The notes beneath the pieces were generated by a model. That model ran no database searches. It was given only the letters and a program-made list of their open reading frames with translations, and was not told where the DNA came from. A stretch of DNA of 64,000 nucleotides from Rhodospirillaceae bacterium (GTDB taxonomy: Bacteria; Pseudomonadota; Alphaproteobacteria; TMED109). The stretch is taken from contig CACEBX010000004.1 of NCBI GenBank assembly GCA_902557845.1, forward strand, positions 1 to 64,000, read 5' to 3'. This document shows, piece after piece, positions 1 to 6,720 of this stretch (its first letter is position 1; each line of letters begins with the position of its first letter). The position numbers and the translations under genes are program-made.

Positions 1-969
1 GACGTAGTAGTTGAGGCAGTATTTGAAGAAATGAACCTTAAAAAAGAAATGTTTTCTAAAATAGATGCCCTAGCAAAAGAAAACTCTATTTTGGCTACTA
101 ATACTTCTACGTTAGATATAGATCAGATAGCTGAGTCTACAAGTAGACCGCAGTTTGTGATTGGCACTCATTTTTTCAGCCCTGCTAACGTTATGAAACT
201 TTTAGAAATAGTAAGAGGCAAGCACACCAGCAAAGAAGTAATAGCTAGCACCATGAAACTTGCAAAAAATATTAAAAAAGTTCCGGTTCTTGCAGGAAAC
301 TGTGATGGTTTTATAGGAAATAGAATGTTTCACGAATATGTGAGACAAGCTCATGCTTTAGCGGAAGAGGGAGCGAAGGTAGCCGACATAGATAGAGTAA
401 TTTATGACTTTGGATGGGCTATGGGACCATTTGCAGTTAATGACTTAGCTGGAAATGATGTGGGGTGGAGAATAAGAAAAAGACACAAACAAGAAGGTAA
501 GTATGATAATCTTAGATATACTTCGACGGTTGCAGATCAACTATGTGAATTAGGCAGATATGGACAAAAAACTAATAGAGGTTTTTACATTTATGATCAG
601 CAAACAAGAGAAAAAAAAATAGATCCTGAAGTAGATATGATGTTTGAGAAGGTAGCTAAAGAAAAAGGGATATCTAGAAGAAAGATCGATGATAATGAGA
701 TTCTCTCTAGATTAAGCTGGGCTCTTTTAAATACAGGCTGTATGATTCTAGAAGAAGGTTATGCCTTAAGAGCCTCTGATATAGATGTCACATATGCTTA
801 TGGCTACGGATATCCTCATTGGAGAGGTGGTCCAATGAAATACGCCGAAGATTATGGTTTGGAACAAGTATTAGAAGAAATTAATAATTACAGAGCAAAA
901 AATCCTGATATGTGGCCAAAATGTAATTATTTGGAACAATTAGTTAAAGAAAAAAAAAATTTTAATTAG
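1..969 (+). CDS. FadB/FadJ-type 3-hydroxyacyl-CoA dehydrogenase, C-terminal part (5' end outside window)
   Basis: The reading frame is open from base 1, and its first codons (DVVVEAVFEEM) are the conserved run just before the NAD-domain end of FadB/FadJ. The gene therefore continues upstream and only about 322 C-terminal residues are visible. The visible part oxidises L-3-hydroxyacyl-CoA to 3-ketoacyl-CoA in fatty-acid beta-oxidation. Motifs by visible codon: GTHFFSP 55-61 with the catalytic His at 57, LLEIV with its paired Glu at 69, NCDGFIGNRM at 99-108, then two 3HCDH C-terminal domains (GYGYPHWRGGP near 275). The enoyl-CoA hydratase half expected in a bifunctional protein would lie outside the window. 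The thiolase follows after 9 bases with a GGAG ribosome site, the usual fadBA order. Confidence 0.93.
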   Translation, partial: DVVVEAVFEEMNLKKEMFSKIDALAKENSILATNTSTLDIDQIAESTSRPQFVIGTHFFSPANVMKLLEIVRGKHTSKEVIASTMKLAKNIKKVPVLAGNCDGFIGNRMFHEYVRQAHALAEEGAKVADIDRVIYDFGWAMGPFAVNDLAGNDVGWRIRKRHKQEGKYDNLRYTSTVADQLCELGRYGQKTNRGFYIYDQQTREKKIDPEVDMMFEKVAKEKGISRRKIDDNEILSRLSWALLNTGCMILEEGYALRASDIDVTYAYGYGYPHWRGGPMKYAEDYGLEQVLEEINNYRAKNPDMWPKCNYLEQLVKEKKNFN

Positions 970-978
970 GAGTGGAAA

Positions 979-2163
979 ATGAATGAAGCAGTAATCGTAT
1001 CAACGGCAAGAACGCCTATTGGAAAAGCTTATAAAGGGGCTTTTAATAATACACACGGAGCAACATTAGCAGGTCATGCTGTTAAAAAGGCAGTTGAAAT
1101 AGCAGGCATTGACCCTTCAACAGTAGAGGACTGTTTGATAGGTTGTGCTATGCCTGAAGGAGCAACTGGTGGTAATATTGCAAGACAAATAGCAATAAGA
1201 GGAGGCTTACCAGTTACAACTGCGGGAGCTACTATAAATAGGTTTTGTTCATCAGGAATGCAAGCAATTACTATGGCGGCTCAAAGAATAATGTCAAATG
1301 AGTTAGATGTGTGTGTAGCAGGAGGGTTAGAATCAATTAGCCTTGTTCAGAATGAACATCAAAATAATTTTATGGAAAAAGAAGATTGGATTAATAAAAA
1401 TAAACCTGAGTTGTATTATTCTATGATACAAACAGCTGAAGTTGTATCTAAGCGATATAACATACCAAGGGAAGCACAAGATGAATATGGATTACAAAGT
1501 CAACAAAGAATGGCAAATGCTCAACAATCAGGTTACTTAGATAAAGAGATATTTCCTCTAGAAACAATTAAATTAGTAAAAAATAAGGACACCGATGAAG
1601 TGACTTCAGAAAAAGTTTTCTTGAAAAAAGATGAAGGAAACAGGCCTGAAACTAATATTGAGGGATTAAAATCTCTAATTCCTGTAATGGGAGAAAATGC
1701 TTTTATAACTGCAGGAAATGCTAGTCAACTATCAGATGGTGCATCTGCTTGTATTGTAATGAGCTCTAAAAAAGCGGAAAAGCTAGGACTCCAACCTTTA
1801 GGTCTTTATAGAGGCATGGCAGTTTCAGGATTGGAACCAGATGAAATGGGAATAGGTCCAATTTATGCAGTTCCCAAATTACTTAAAAACTGTGGCCTTA
1901 AAATGGATGATATTGACTTATGGGAGCTTAATGAAGCATTTGCTGTACAAGTTATTTACTGTAGAGATCAATTAGGTATACCAAATGATATTTTAAACGT
2001 TAACGGAGGGTCTATAGCAATTGGACACCCATATGGAATGACAGGATCAAGATTAGTAGGGCATGCCTTAATAGAAGGAAAAAGAAGAAATGCTAAATAT
2101 GTTGTAGTCACCATGTGTATAGGTGGCGGACAAGGAGCAGCTGGCTTATTTGAAGTTTGTTAA
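979..2163 (+). CDS. acetyl-CoA acyltransferase (thiolase)
   Basis: 394 residues, full family length. It cleaves 3-ketoacyl-CoA with CoA, or runs in reverse as an acetoacetyl-CoA thiolase. The nucleophile is Cys90 in NRFCSSG. The other active-site blocks are NEAFA near 315, GHPYGMTG near 352 (family form GHPxGxTG) and [10 protein letters not shown] near 381 carrying the acid/base Cys. The start ATG has an AGGAG ribosome site. It lies directly behind the FadB-like gene, so the pair probably forms a beta-oxidation complex. Chain-length preference cannot be read from sequence; acyl (fadA-like) and acetoacetyl roles are both possible. Confidence 0.95.
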   Translation: MNEAVIVSTARTPIGKAYKGAFNNTHGATLAGHAVKKAVEIAGIDPSTVEDCLIGCAMPEGATGGNIARQIAIRGGLPVTTAGATINRFCSSGMQAITMAAQRIMSNELDVCVAGGLESISLVQNEHQNNFMEKEDWINKNKPELYYSMIQTAEVVSKRYNIPREAQDEYGLQSQQRMANAQQSGYLDKEIFPLETIKLVKNKDTDEVTSEKVFLKKDEGNRPETNIEGLKSLIPVMGENAFITAGNASQLSDGASACIVMSSKKAEKLGLQPLGLYRGMAVSGLEPDEMGIGPIYAVPKLLKNCGLKMDDIDLWELNEAFAVQVIYCRDQLGIPNDILNVNGGSIAIGHPYGMTGSRLVGHALIEGKRRNAKYVVVTMCIGGGQGAAGLFEVC

Positions 2164-2180
2164 TTTGTAATATTTAAATA

Positions 2181-2546
2181 ATGCTTAAAAATACAGAAAA
2201 AATTTTTAAAAGTTTAGTTTTGGCTAATTCTTTTATCTCTATTATTATTACTATTAAAATTTTTATTAAAAATCATTATAGTTTTTTAGAACCTTCAGCA
2301 GGTTTAATAATTACAGCAATTTACGCGTCAGCATGGTTTTATTCACTCTATAAAATATATAATTTTTCAAAAACAGGGTTACGGATATATATATATTTAA
2401 CTTTATTAGGATTCTTATTCAATATATTATCGAATTTATCTTATCTTGATAAAACCGTTTATTTATTAACCGTTATGGAGCATATGGTAATTGGGTCTAT
2501 ATTAACTTTTAGTTACTTTTCAAAAATAAAATCAAAATTTAAATAA
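2181..2546 (+). CDS. small four-helix membrane protein of unknown function
   Basis: 121 residues with about four hydrophobic segments (roughly 10-30, 37-57, 67-85 and 94-116) and a Lys-rich tail. I do not recognise a family. It starts 17 bases after the thiolase stop without a clear Shine-Dalgarno sequence, so it may be co-transcribed and weakly translated. Coding status rests on length and a coherent membrane topology. It is followed by a strong terminator, consistent with being the last gene of the fadBA-like transcript. Confidence 0.6.
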   Translation: MLKNTEKIFKSLVLANSFISIIITIKIFIKNHYSFLEPSAGLIITAIYASAWFYSLYKIYNFSKTGLRIYIYLTLLGFLFNILSNLSYLDKTVYLLTVMEHMVIGSILTFSYFSKIKSKFK

Positions 2547-2587
2547 GTTAGGCATGAAAAGTGTATAGGAATAATTGTAGTCCTCCT

Positions 2588-2618
2588 TTAAGAGAGGCTT
2601 CTTTTTAGCCTCTCTTAA
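2588..2618. terminator. intrinsic terminator after the thiolase operon
   Basis: A perfect 12-bp inverted repeat (TTAAGAGAGGCT / AGCCTCTCTTAA) encloses a 7-base loop. It is followed on the plus strand by a T-rich run (CCTTATTATTTT). It sits between the small membrane gene and marC, both on the plus strand, and probably ends the upstream transcript. Confidence 0.8.
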
Positions 2619-2673
2619 TCCTTATTATTTTAACATTCTATCTAATTTTTATTTTTTAATATATTATTACAAA

Positions 2674-3297
2674 ATGCTAGCTGAAATATTAGAAATATTC
2701 TCTAGATCATTTATCTTTTACTTTGTAGTTATAGACCCGCTTGGAACTGTAGCAATTTTTCTTACTTTATTGCAAAGAATCAAAGAAAATAAGAATAAAA
2801 TTGCCATAGAAGCTACATTATTAGCATTTTTAGTTTTAGTATTCTTCTTCATAATGGGAAAAATCATCTTAAACCATTTAAATATATCACTATATTCTTT
2901 TAAAATAGCTGGCGGTATAATTTTATTATTAATTTCAATAGAAATGCTGCTAGATAAAAGGTCGGCAAGAAAGGAAAAATCTATACAAAGCAAAATTATA
3001 TCTACTTCAATTTTCCCTTTGGCTATCCCACTTTTAGCAGGACCTGCTGCAATTACATCTGTAATAGTATCATCAAGCACCACTTCGGGTAATCTTATAG
3101 GTACATTAGCTCATATTATTTCTATATTTACTGTACTATTAATTACTTGTTTACTTTTTTTATTAATTATTAGATCAGAAAAATTTATATCAAAAAAACT
3201 TTTACAAGTTTTTTCAAGAATAATTGGTATTATTTTAGCAGCCCTTTCTGTTCAATTTATTCTAGATGGATTAAAAGAAGCTGCAAAAACTTTCTAA
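2674..3297 (+). CDS. MarC-family (UPF0056) integral membrane protein
   Basis: 207 residues with six predicted membrane helices. The family signature FFVVIDPLG (here FYFVVIDPLGTVAIF, about 16-30) opens the first helix, and a second conserved run LAIPLLAGPAAIT lies near 115-127. MarC proteins are widespread inner-membrane proteins. Early links to multiple antibiotic resistance were not upheld and the substrate is unknown. It stands alone between a terminator and the leader element at 3361. No Shine-Dalgarno sequence is obvious before the ATG. Confidence 0.88.
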   Translation: MLAEILEIFSRSFIFYFVVIDPLGTVAIFLTLLQRIKENKNKIAIEATLLAFLVLVFFFIMGKIILNHLNISLYSFKIAGGIILLLISIEMLLDKRSARKEKSIQSKIISTSIFPLAIPLLAGPAAITSVIVSSSTTSGNLIGTLAHIISIFTVLLITCLLFLLIIRSEKFISKKLLQVFSRIIGIILAALSVQFILDGLKEAAKTF

Positions 3298-3374
3298 TAC
3301 ATTCATTTTAAATATAGATTTTTAGTTAATTTACACTATTATTATTATTACTTAATAATGAAAGGAGGTGGTCT

Positions 3375-3425
3375 ATGTCTAAAATTTTAGATCTAGTCAC
3401 TTTCTATCTTCGTATAGAGAGTTGA
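3375..3425 (+). CDS. 16-residue leader peptide with a near-perfect anti-16S ribosome site
   Basis: A 17-codon ORF (MSKILDLVTFYLRIES, stop TGA) starts 5 bases after AAAGGAGGTG at 3361-3370. This SD and the next bases (GTC) match the complement of the 16S 3' end (AAGGAGGTGATC) with one G-for-A change, far stronger than almost any other ribosome site in the window. The 3' half can fold into a 7-bp hairpin (3401-3407 with 3414-3420, loop CTTCGT). It precedes a 13-bp stem-loop and a small secreted-protein gene. The peptide has no obvious run of one regulatory amino acid. I infer a regulatory uORF, or a micro-protein or dual-function RNA; I cannot assign it to a known family. Confidence 0.6.
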   Translation: MSKILDLVTFYLRIES

Positions 3426-3437
3426 TTGTTTTAAATA

Positions 3438-3467
3438 GTGTGAGGAGATAAAAATATCTCCTCACAC
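3438..3467 (+). promoter_or_regulatory. 13-bp stem-loop with alternative pairing to the next gene's Shine-Dalgarno
   Basis: GTGTGAGGAGATA pairs perfectly with TATCTCCTCACAC around an AAAA loop. No T-run follows (AATAATTAAGG), so it is not a classical intrinsic terminator. The 3' arm TATCTCCT (3455-3462) can pair either with AGGAGATA in the 5' arm (3443-3450) or with the identical AGGAGATA at 3476-3483, which is the ribosome site of the gene at 3487. These two pairings exclude each other, as in translational attenuators. Translation of the leader ORF ending at 3425 could influence the choice. The structure is seen; the mechanism is inference. Confidence 0.6.
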
Positions 3468-3486
3468 AATAATTAAGGAGATAATA

Positions 3487-3720
3487 ATGAAAAATTATAT
3501 ATTAGCAGTAGTTACTTTGGTTTTTTTTAGTTCAAACCTTTTTGCAGGTTGTATGAAAGGCGAAATAAAACAAATTGATGCAAAGTTAGAAAATACTTCA
3601 ATTAGTGAAGATAAAAAAAATGAAGTTATAAAATTAAGAAAGTTATTAGTAGATAATGAGCACAAAAATTCTGAGTTAGCTTTCCAAAGTTATGAAAAAG
3701 CTATGAGTATTTTAAACTAA
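3487..3720 (+). CDS. small secreted protein of unknown function
   Basis: 77 residues. An N-terminal signal sequence of about 20 residues ends in NLFAGC. This permits signal peptidase I cleavage after LFA, or lipoprotein processing at Cys with an unusual Phe at -3. The mature part (about 57 residues) is charged and helical (KLENTSISEDKKNEVIKLRK) and resembles a short coiled coil. The ATG has a good AAGGAG site, which overlaps the alternative pairing described at 3438-3467. I recognise no family. It is followed by a convergent terminator. Confidence 0.7.
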   Translation: MKNYILAVVTLVFFSSNLFAGCMKGEIKQIDAKLENTSISEDKKNEVIKLRKLLVDNEHKNSELAFQSYEKAMSILN

Positions 3721-3726
3721 AATTTT

Positions 3727-3763
3727 AAAGAGTTTATAACTATTATATAGTTGTAAACTCTTT
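3727..3763. terminator. convergent terminator
   Basis: A 15-bp inverted repeat (AAAGAGTTTATAACT / AGTTGTAAACTCTTT, one G-U pair) with a 7-base loop. It spans the end of the plus-strand secreted gene and the last codons of the minus-strand symporter gene. A T-rich run follows on the plus strand. It probably ends transcription from the plus side, and possibly from both sides. Confidence 0.75.
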
Positions 3764-5212
3764 TGCTTTTGCAATTTCATTTTTATCTTGTTTAAAAAAT
3801 ATACTTCCTATTATTACTAGTACTATATTTACTAAAATACCTATTAGTCCAGGATGTAAATCATAAATACTGCTTTCTGAAAAATATTGATAATATAAAG
3901 TAACCAAAACTCCTCCTATTAAACCTAAAATAATAGAATTTTTATTAGCTTTTTTATAAAATAATGCAGAATATACCCCAGGAGCTAACTGCGCTATAGG
4001 TCCATAGGCTCCGAGCAACAACTGTATTAAACCATCACTCCCAAATATAGCTATAAAATATGAAATAAAACCAACTCCAAATACTGCTCCTCTCATTATC
4101 CATAGCTCTGTACTTTCAGTAATATTTGGATTGATGGCCTTACAAATATCTCTTCCAAATGATACTGAGGCCCCATGAGTAATTGCATCTGATGAAGACA
4201 TTGCGGCAGCTAAAGCACCTGCTCCTACAACTCCGTATAAAATACCAGAGTCTGTTAAATGATTAGTAATTAAATAAGGTAAAATTTGTCCAGAGTTTTC
4301 TAATTCGTTCTGAGCTACAACCCCTATTCCTGAAAAACCAATAAAAAGTACTGGAATAAGAAATAAAGCAAAAATTGGATATACTGCTACAGTAGTTTTT
4401 ATTCTTTTTTCAGTAGTAGTAAAGGATTTTGTAAATAAATGAGGCCACATAACAAATCCAATCATTGAAATAATAATATTACTGCTATATCTAGCTTCAG
4501 ACATCAAAGAATTTTCTTTTCCTATAGCTAAAAAATCAGGATTTTGTTGAACTATTTTTTCAAACATATTACCTATCCCATTGTGCAGACTATTTACAAA
4601 ATACAAGCCTAACACCCATGCGATGGTTAGCATTAATATTGCTTGAAATACATCACTCCATGCTGCGCCTCTCACTCCACTAGTCGCCACATAAATTACT
4701 ACAATTCCAAAAGAAAATAATGCACCAAGCCAAATAGGTATATTTCCATAAGTTAGAACATTGAAAATATAAGCCATCCCTTTAATTTGTAATGTTAAAT
4801 ATGGAATGAAAGCTAATATTGCAACTATCCCTACTAATATAGTTAATATCCTAGACTGAAACCTATCACCTAAGAAATCACCCATAGTTATATAATTATT
4901 TATCTTTCCAATCCTTGAAATTTTTGGACCTATCACGTACCAAGGCATTAAACCTAAAGTACAATATACTAATATGTAAAAAGATGCGGCCCCTTTTGAA
5001 AAGGCCCATCCTGGACCGCCTAAAAAAGCAAAGGCAGAAAAAATAGTTCCACCCATGAGAAACCACATAATAAAAAGATTGAAGGATCTATCTCCAACAG
5101 CATACTCAGATAAAGAAAAAAAAGACCTACCTCTTCCAGCCATTATTCCAATTACAAATGCTAATACCAAATATGCTGATATTGCAACTAAAGCTATATG
5201 CCACTTTTCCAT
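3743..5212 (-). CDS. sodium:solute symporter (SSS family)
   Basis: 489 residues with about 13 hydrophobic helices, typical of SSS transporters. Family features include the N-terminal helix with SLSEYAVGDRSF near 33-44, TSGVRGAAWSDVFQAILM near 177-194, and GAGALAAAMSSSDAITHGASV around 332-352, where SSS proteins bind Na+. It imports an organic solute with sodium across the inner membrane. The substrate cannot be read; pantothenate- or monocarboxylate-type members look alike. It is the last gene of a three-gene minus-strand operon behind gloA and a DUF3311 protein, the latter 3 bases upstream. Its stop codon lies inside the convergent terminator. Confidence 0.9.
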   Translation of the reverse strand: MEKWHIALVAISAYLVLAFVIGIMAGRGRSFFSLSEYAVGDRSFNLFIMWFLMGGTIFSAFAFLGGPGWAFSKGAASFYILVYCTLGLMPWYVIGPKISRIGKINNYITMGDFLGDRFQSRILTILVGIVAILAFIPYLTLQIKGMAYIFNVLTYGNIPIWLGALFSFGIVVIYVATSGVRGAAWSDVFQAILMLTIAWVLGLYFVNSLHNGIGNMFEKIVQQNPDFLAIGKENSLMSEARYSSNIIISMIGFVMWPHLFTKSFTTTEKRIKTTVAVYPIFALFLIPVLFIGFSGIGVVAQNELENSGQILPYLITNHLTDSGILYGVVGAGALAAAMSSSDAITHGASVSFGRDICKAINPNITESTELWIMRGAVFGVGFISYFIAIFGSDGLIQLLLGAYGPIAQLAPGVYSALFYKKANKNSIILGLIGGVLVTLYYQYFSESSIYDLHPGLIGILVNIVLVIIGSIFFKQDKNEIAKAKEFTTI

Positions 5213-5215
5213 TCT

Positions 5216-5422
5216 TTAATTATCCCTATCATAAATTAAAAAAATAATAATTCCCACAAATTGGATAGTTATACAAAATATTATCCAAAATAATGAAAAA
5301 GGTAGTCCTAAAACTAAAGGGGTTGCACTATTTCCAAACCTAAATAAAGGAAAGGTTAATAATAGTAATACCAATAAGCTAAATAATAAAAAAAGTATAT
5401 CTATTTTATTTCTATTACTCAC
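5216..5422 (-). CDS. DUF3311-type small membrane partner of the SSS symporter
   Basis: 68 residues with two membrane helices (about 9-25 and 39-63) separated by [20 protein letters not shown]. The P-LVLGLPF-W pattern is typical of DUF3311 proteins, which are encoded just before SSS symporters in many bacteria. It overlaps the end of gloA by 8 bases and ends 3 bases before the symporter, so translational coupling is likely. Its role is presumed to be in assembly or function of the symporter, which is not shown for this organism. Confidence 0.75.
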   Translation of the reverse strand: MSNRNKIDILFLLFSLLVLLLLTFPLFRFGNSATPLVLGLPFSLFWIIFCITIQFVGIIIFLIYDRDN

Positions 5423-5966
5423 TTGAACTCGATGCTTTTTCTATCATGTTTGCCTGTAAAATTTCTATCCAGTATCCATCCGGATCAGTTATAAAAGCTA
5501 AGCCTTTCATTTTTCCATCATCTGGTTTTTTTATAAAATTTACTCCAAGTTTTTCGAATCTTTCAGATGCTTTATATACATCAGGTACTGAAAATCCTAT
5601 ATGCCCAAAACCTTGAGGATTTTTATTTCCATTATGATAGCTAAAATTATCTTGCTTTTCAGTTCCCCAATTATGAGTAAGCTCTAACATAGCTCTTTGC
5701 GAAAATGTCCAAGTTGTTCTAGAGTTATTGTCGTTAGGCACGTTATTATCATCAACATCGGCAGGCATTCCTAAAAAATATAGAGTAAACTCCATTTCAG
5801 GAAAATCTAACTTTCTGTAAAGTTTCATTCCAATAATTCTAGTGTAAAAATCAAGAGAAACTGCTGGATCTTTTATTCTAAGCATAGTTTGATTAAAAAC
5901 ATAAGATTGAGTTTCTTCATCAACAGTTTCACAAAGACCATTTTGTGTTTCATAGTGTCTACTCAT
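5415..5966 (-). CDS. gloA: lactoylglutathione lyase (glyoxalase I), eukaryote-type
   Basis: 183 residues. Converts the methylglyoxal-glutathione hemithioacetal to S-lactoylglutathione in the cytosol. Metal ligands are visible at Gln26 ([11 protein letters not shown]), Glu95 (ELTHNWG), His122 ([13 protein letters not shown]) and Glu168 ([10 protein letters not shown]). The long form, with [14 protein letters not shown], matches the about 184-residue Glo1 of animals, yeast and many proteobacteria rather than the short Ni-type E. coli enzyme, so Zn use is likely. It heads an operon with DUF3311 and an SSS symporter. It diverges from the iron-box promoter of the GMC operon, about 157 bases away start to start, so shared control is possible. 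Confidence 0.93.
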   Translation of the reverse strand: MSRHYETQNGLCETVDEETQSYVFNQTMLRIKDPAVSLDFYTRIIGMKLYRKLDFPEMEFTLYFLGMPADVDDNNVPNDNNSRTTWTFSQRAMLELTHNWGTEKQDNFSYHNGNKNPQGFGHIGFSVPDVYKASERFEKLGVNFIKKPDDGKMKGLAFITDPDGYWIEILQANMIEKASSSSE

Positions 5967-6039
5967 ATCAATATATCCTATTTTAATTATTAAATATTTT
6001 AAAAATATAATTCATTTTAAAGATAATTAAAAATAGTTA

Positions 6040-6067
6040 TTGCTTTTTAATAAATAAATAATATTAT
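6040..6067 (+). promoter_or_regulatory. probable sigma-70 promoter of the first GMC operon
   Basis: TTGCTT (6040-6045), a 16-base spacer and TATTAT (6062-6067, 5 of 6 to consensus) stand upstream of two iron-type operators. The predicted start near 6074 would fall inside the first operator, a geometry suited to repression. Confidence 0.45.
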
Positions 6068-6086
6068 GAGAATGAGAATCATTCCT
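6068..6086 (+). promoter_or_regulatory. iron-type operator 1 (Fur/Irr-like)
   Basis: GAGAATGAGAATCATTCCT matches the 19-base Fur consensus GATAATGATAATCATTATC at most positions. Its core TGAGAATCATTCCTA also resembles the Irr box found before rubrerythrin in this window (TTAGAATCATTCTAA), so Irr is an alternative reader. It overlaps the predicted transcription start. Confidence 0.6.
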
Positions 6087-6093
6087 ATTTGGA

Positions 6094-6110
6094 ATGATAA
6101 TTATTATCAT
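6094..6110 (+). promoter_or_regulatory. iron-type operator 2 (Fur box, perfect palindrome)
   Basis: ATGATAATTATTATCAT is a perfect 8-1-8 palindrome. It contains an exact match to the 7-1-7 Fur-box consensus TGATAATNATTATCA. It sits between the predicted promoter and the ribosome site at 6112-6121. Derepression under iron limitation is the expected behaviour of a Fur target. Confidence 0.7.
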
Positions 6111-6123
6111 AGAAGGAGGAGAT

Positions 6124-6699
6124 ATGAGTATATCAAGAAGAAGTTTTGTTTTCGGATCTGTTGCTGCCAGTGTATTTATATCCTTATGGGATATAAACCC
6201 ATCAAAAGCTGAAGTTAAAGTAGGCGATAATGCTGAAGATAAAAAGTTAATAATTAAAATGGTTAGGGATGTTTATCCACATGATAGATTTCCTGAAGCA
6301 CCATATGAAAGAACTGCTAATGATGTTATAACAAAAGGAAATGCTGACTCGGCAAAAAAAACTATGCTTTCAGAAGGCATTGAAAACCTAAAAAAAGCTA
6401 ATTATGGCAAGCTTAATTTTAAAAAGTCTACTAAGTATTTAAAAAAAATAGAAAACTCTGGTTTTTTTCAGCATGTTAGAAGCACTAGTGTTGTAACTTT
6501 ATATAACGATCAGGAGGTTTGGGGTTTGTTAGGTTATGAAGGATCTAGTTTTGAAAAAGGAGGTTATATTAATAGAGGTTTTAATGACCTAGATTGGCTT
6601 CCCGATCCAAGAATAGAAGAGCATCCTGACTTAGCTGCATTCTTAAAAGCAGATCCTAATAGATTAGCTGCTATAGAAGACATGATCAAATTAAATTAG
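6124..6699 (+). CDS. Tat-exported gluconate 2-dehydrogenase subunit 3-like (gamma) protein, copy 1
   Basis: 191 residues from the ATG at 6124, chosen because AGAAGGAGG precedes it. An upstream in-frame ATG at 6094 lies inside the Fur palindrome and is rejected. The N-terminus SISRRSFVFG is a twin-arginine signal. The rest matches the Gluconate_2-dh3 type, ending in the block GYEGSSFEKGGY..RGFNDLDWLPDP. Such gamma subunits accompany FAD-dependent GMC dehydrogenases. In bacterial FAD-glucose dehydrogenase they carry the only export signal and take the folded flavoprotein through the Tat pore. The flavoprotein gene follows after 21 bases. A paralogue lies at 9952-10506. Confidence 0.85.
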   Translation: MSISRRSFVFGSVAASVFISLWDINPSKAEVKVGDNAEDKKLIIKMVRDVYPHDRFPEAPYERTANDVITKGNADSAKKTMLSEGIENLKKANYGKLNFKKSTKYLKKIENSGFFQHVRSTSVVTLYNDQEVWGLLGYEGSSFEKGGYINRGFNDLDWLPDPRIEEHPDLAAFLKADPNRLAAIEDMIKLN

Positions 6700-6720
6700 T
6701 TAAATTAGGGAGGAGAAACA

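Noticed and set aside
2547-2673. Riboswitch before marC
   Set aside because: The only strong structure is the 12-bp terminator; no conserved riboswitch core could be recognised.
2718-3083. 121-codon minus-strand frame inside marC
   Set aside because: It is the complement of a clear MarC-family protein; hydrophobic codons on one strand often leave the other open.
3438-3467. Stem-loop interpreted as a simple intrinsic terminator
   Set aside because: No T-run follows on the plus strand and the 3' arm complements the next ribosome site, so a regulatory role fits better.
6094-6123. Upstream ATG extending the copy 1 gamma subunit by ten codons
   Set aside because: That ATG is part of the Fur palindrome, has no ribosome site, and the extra residues would disturb the Tat signal. 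The ATG at 6124 follows AGAAGGAGG.
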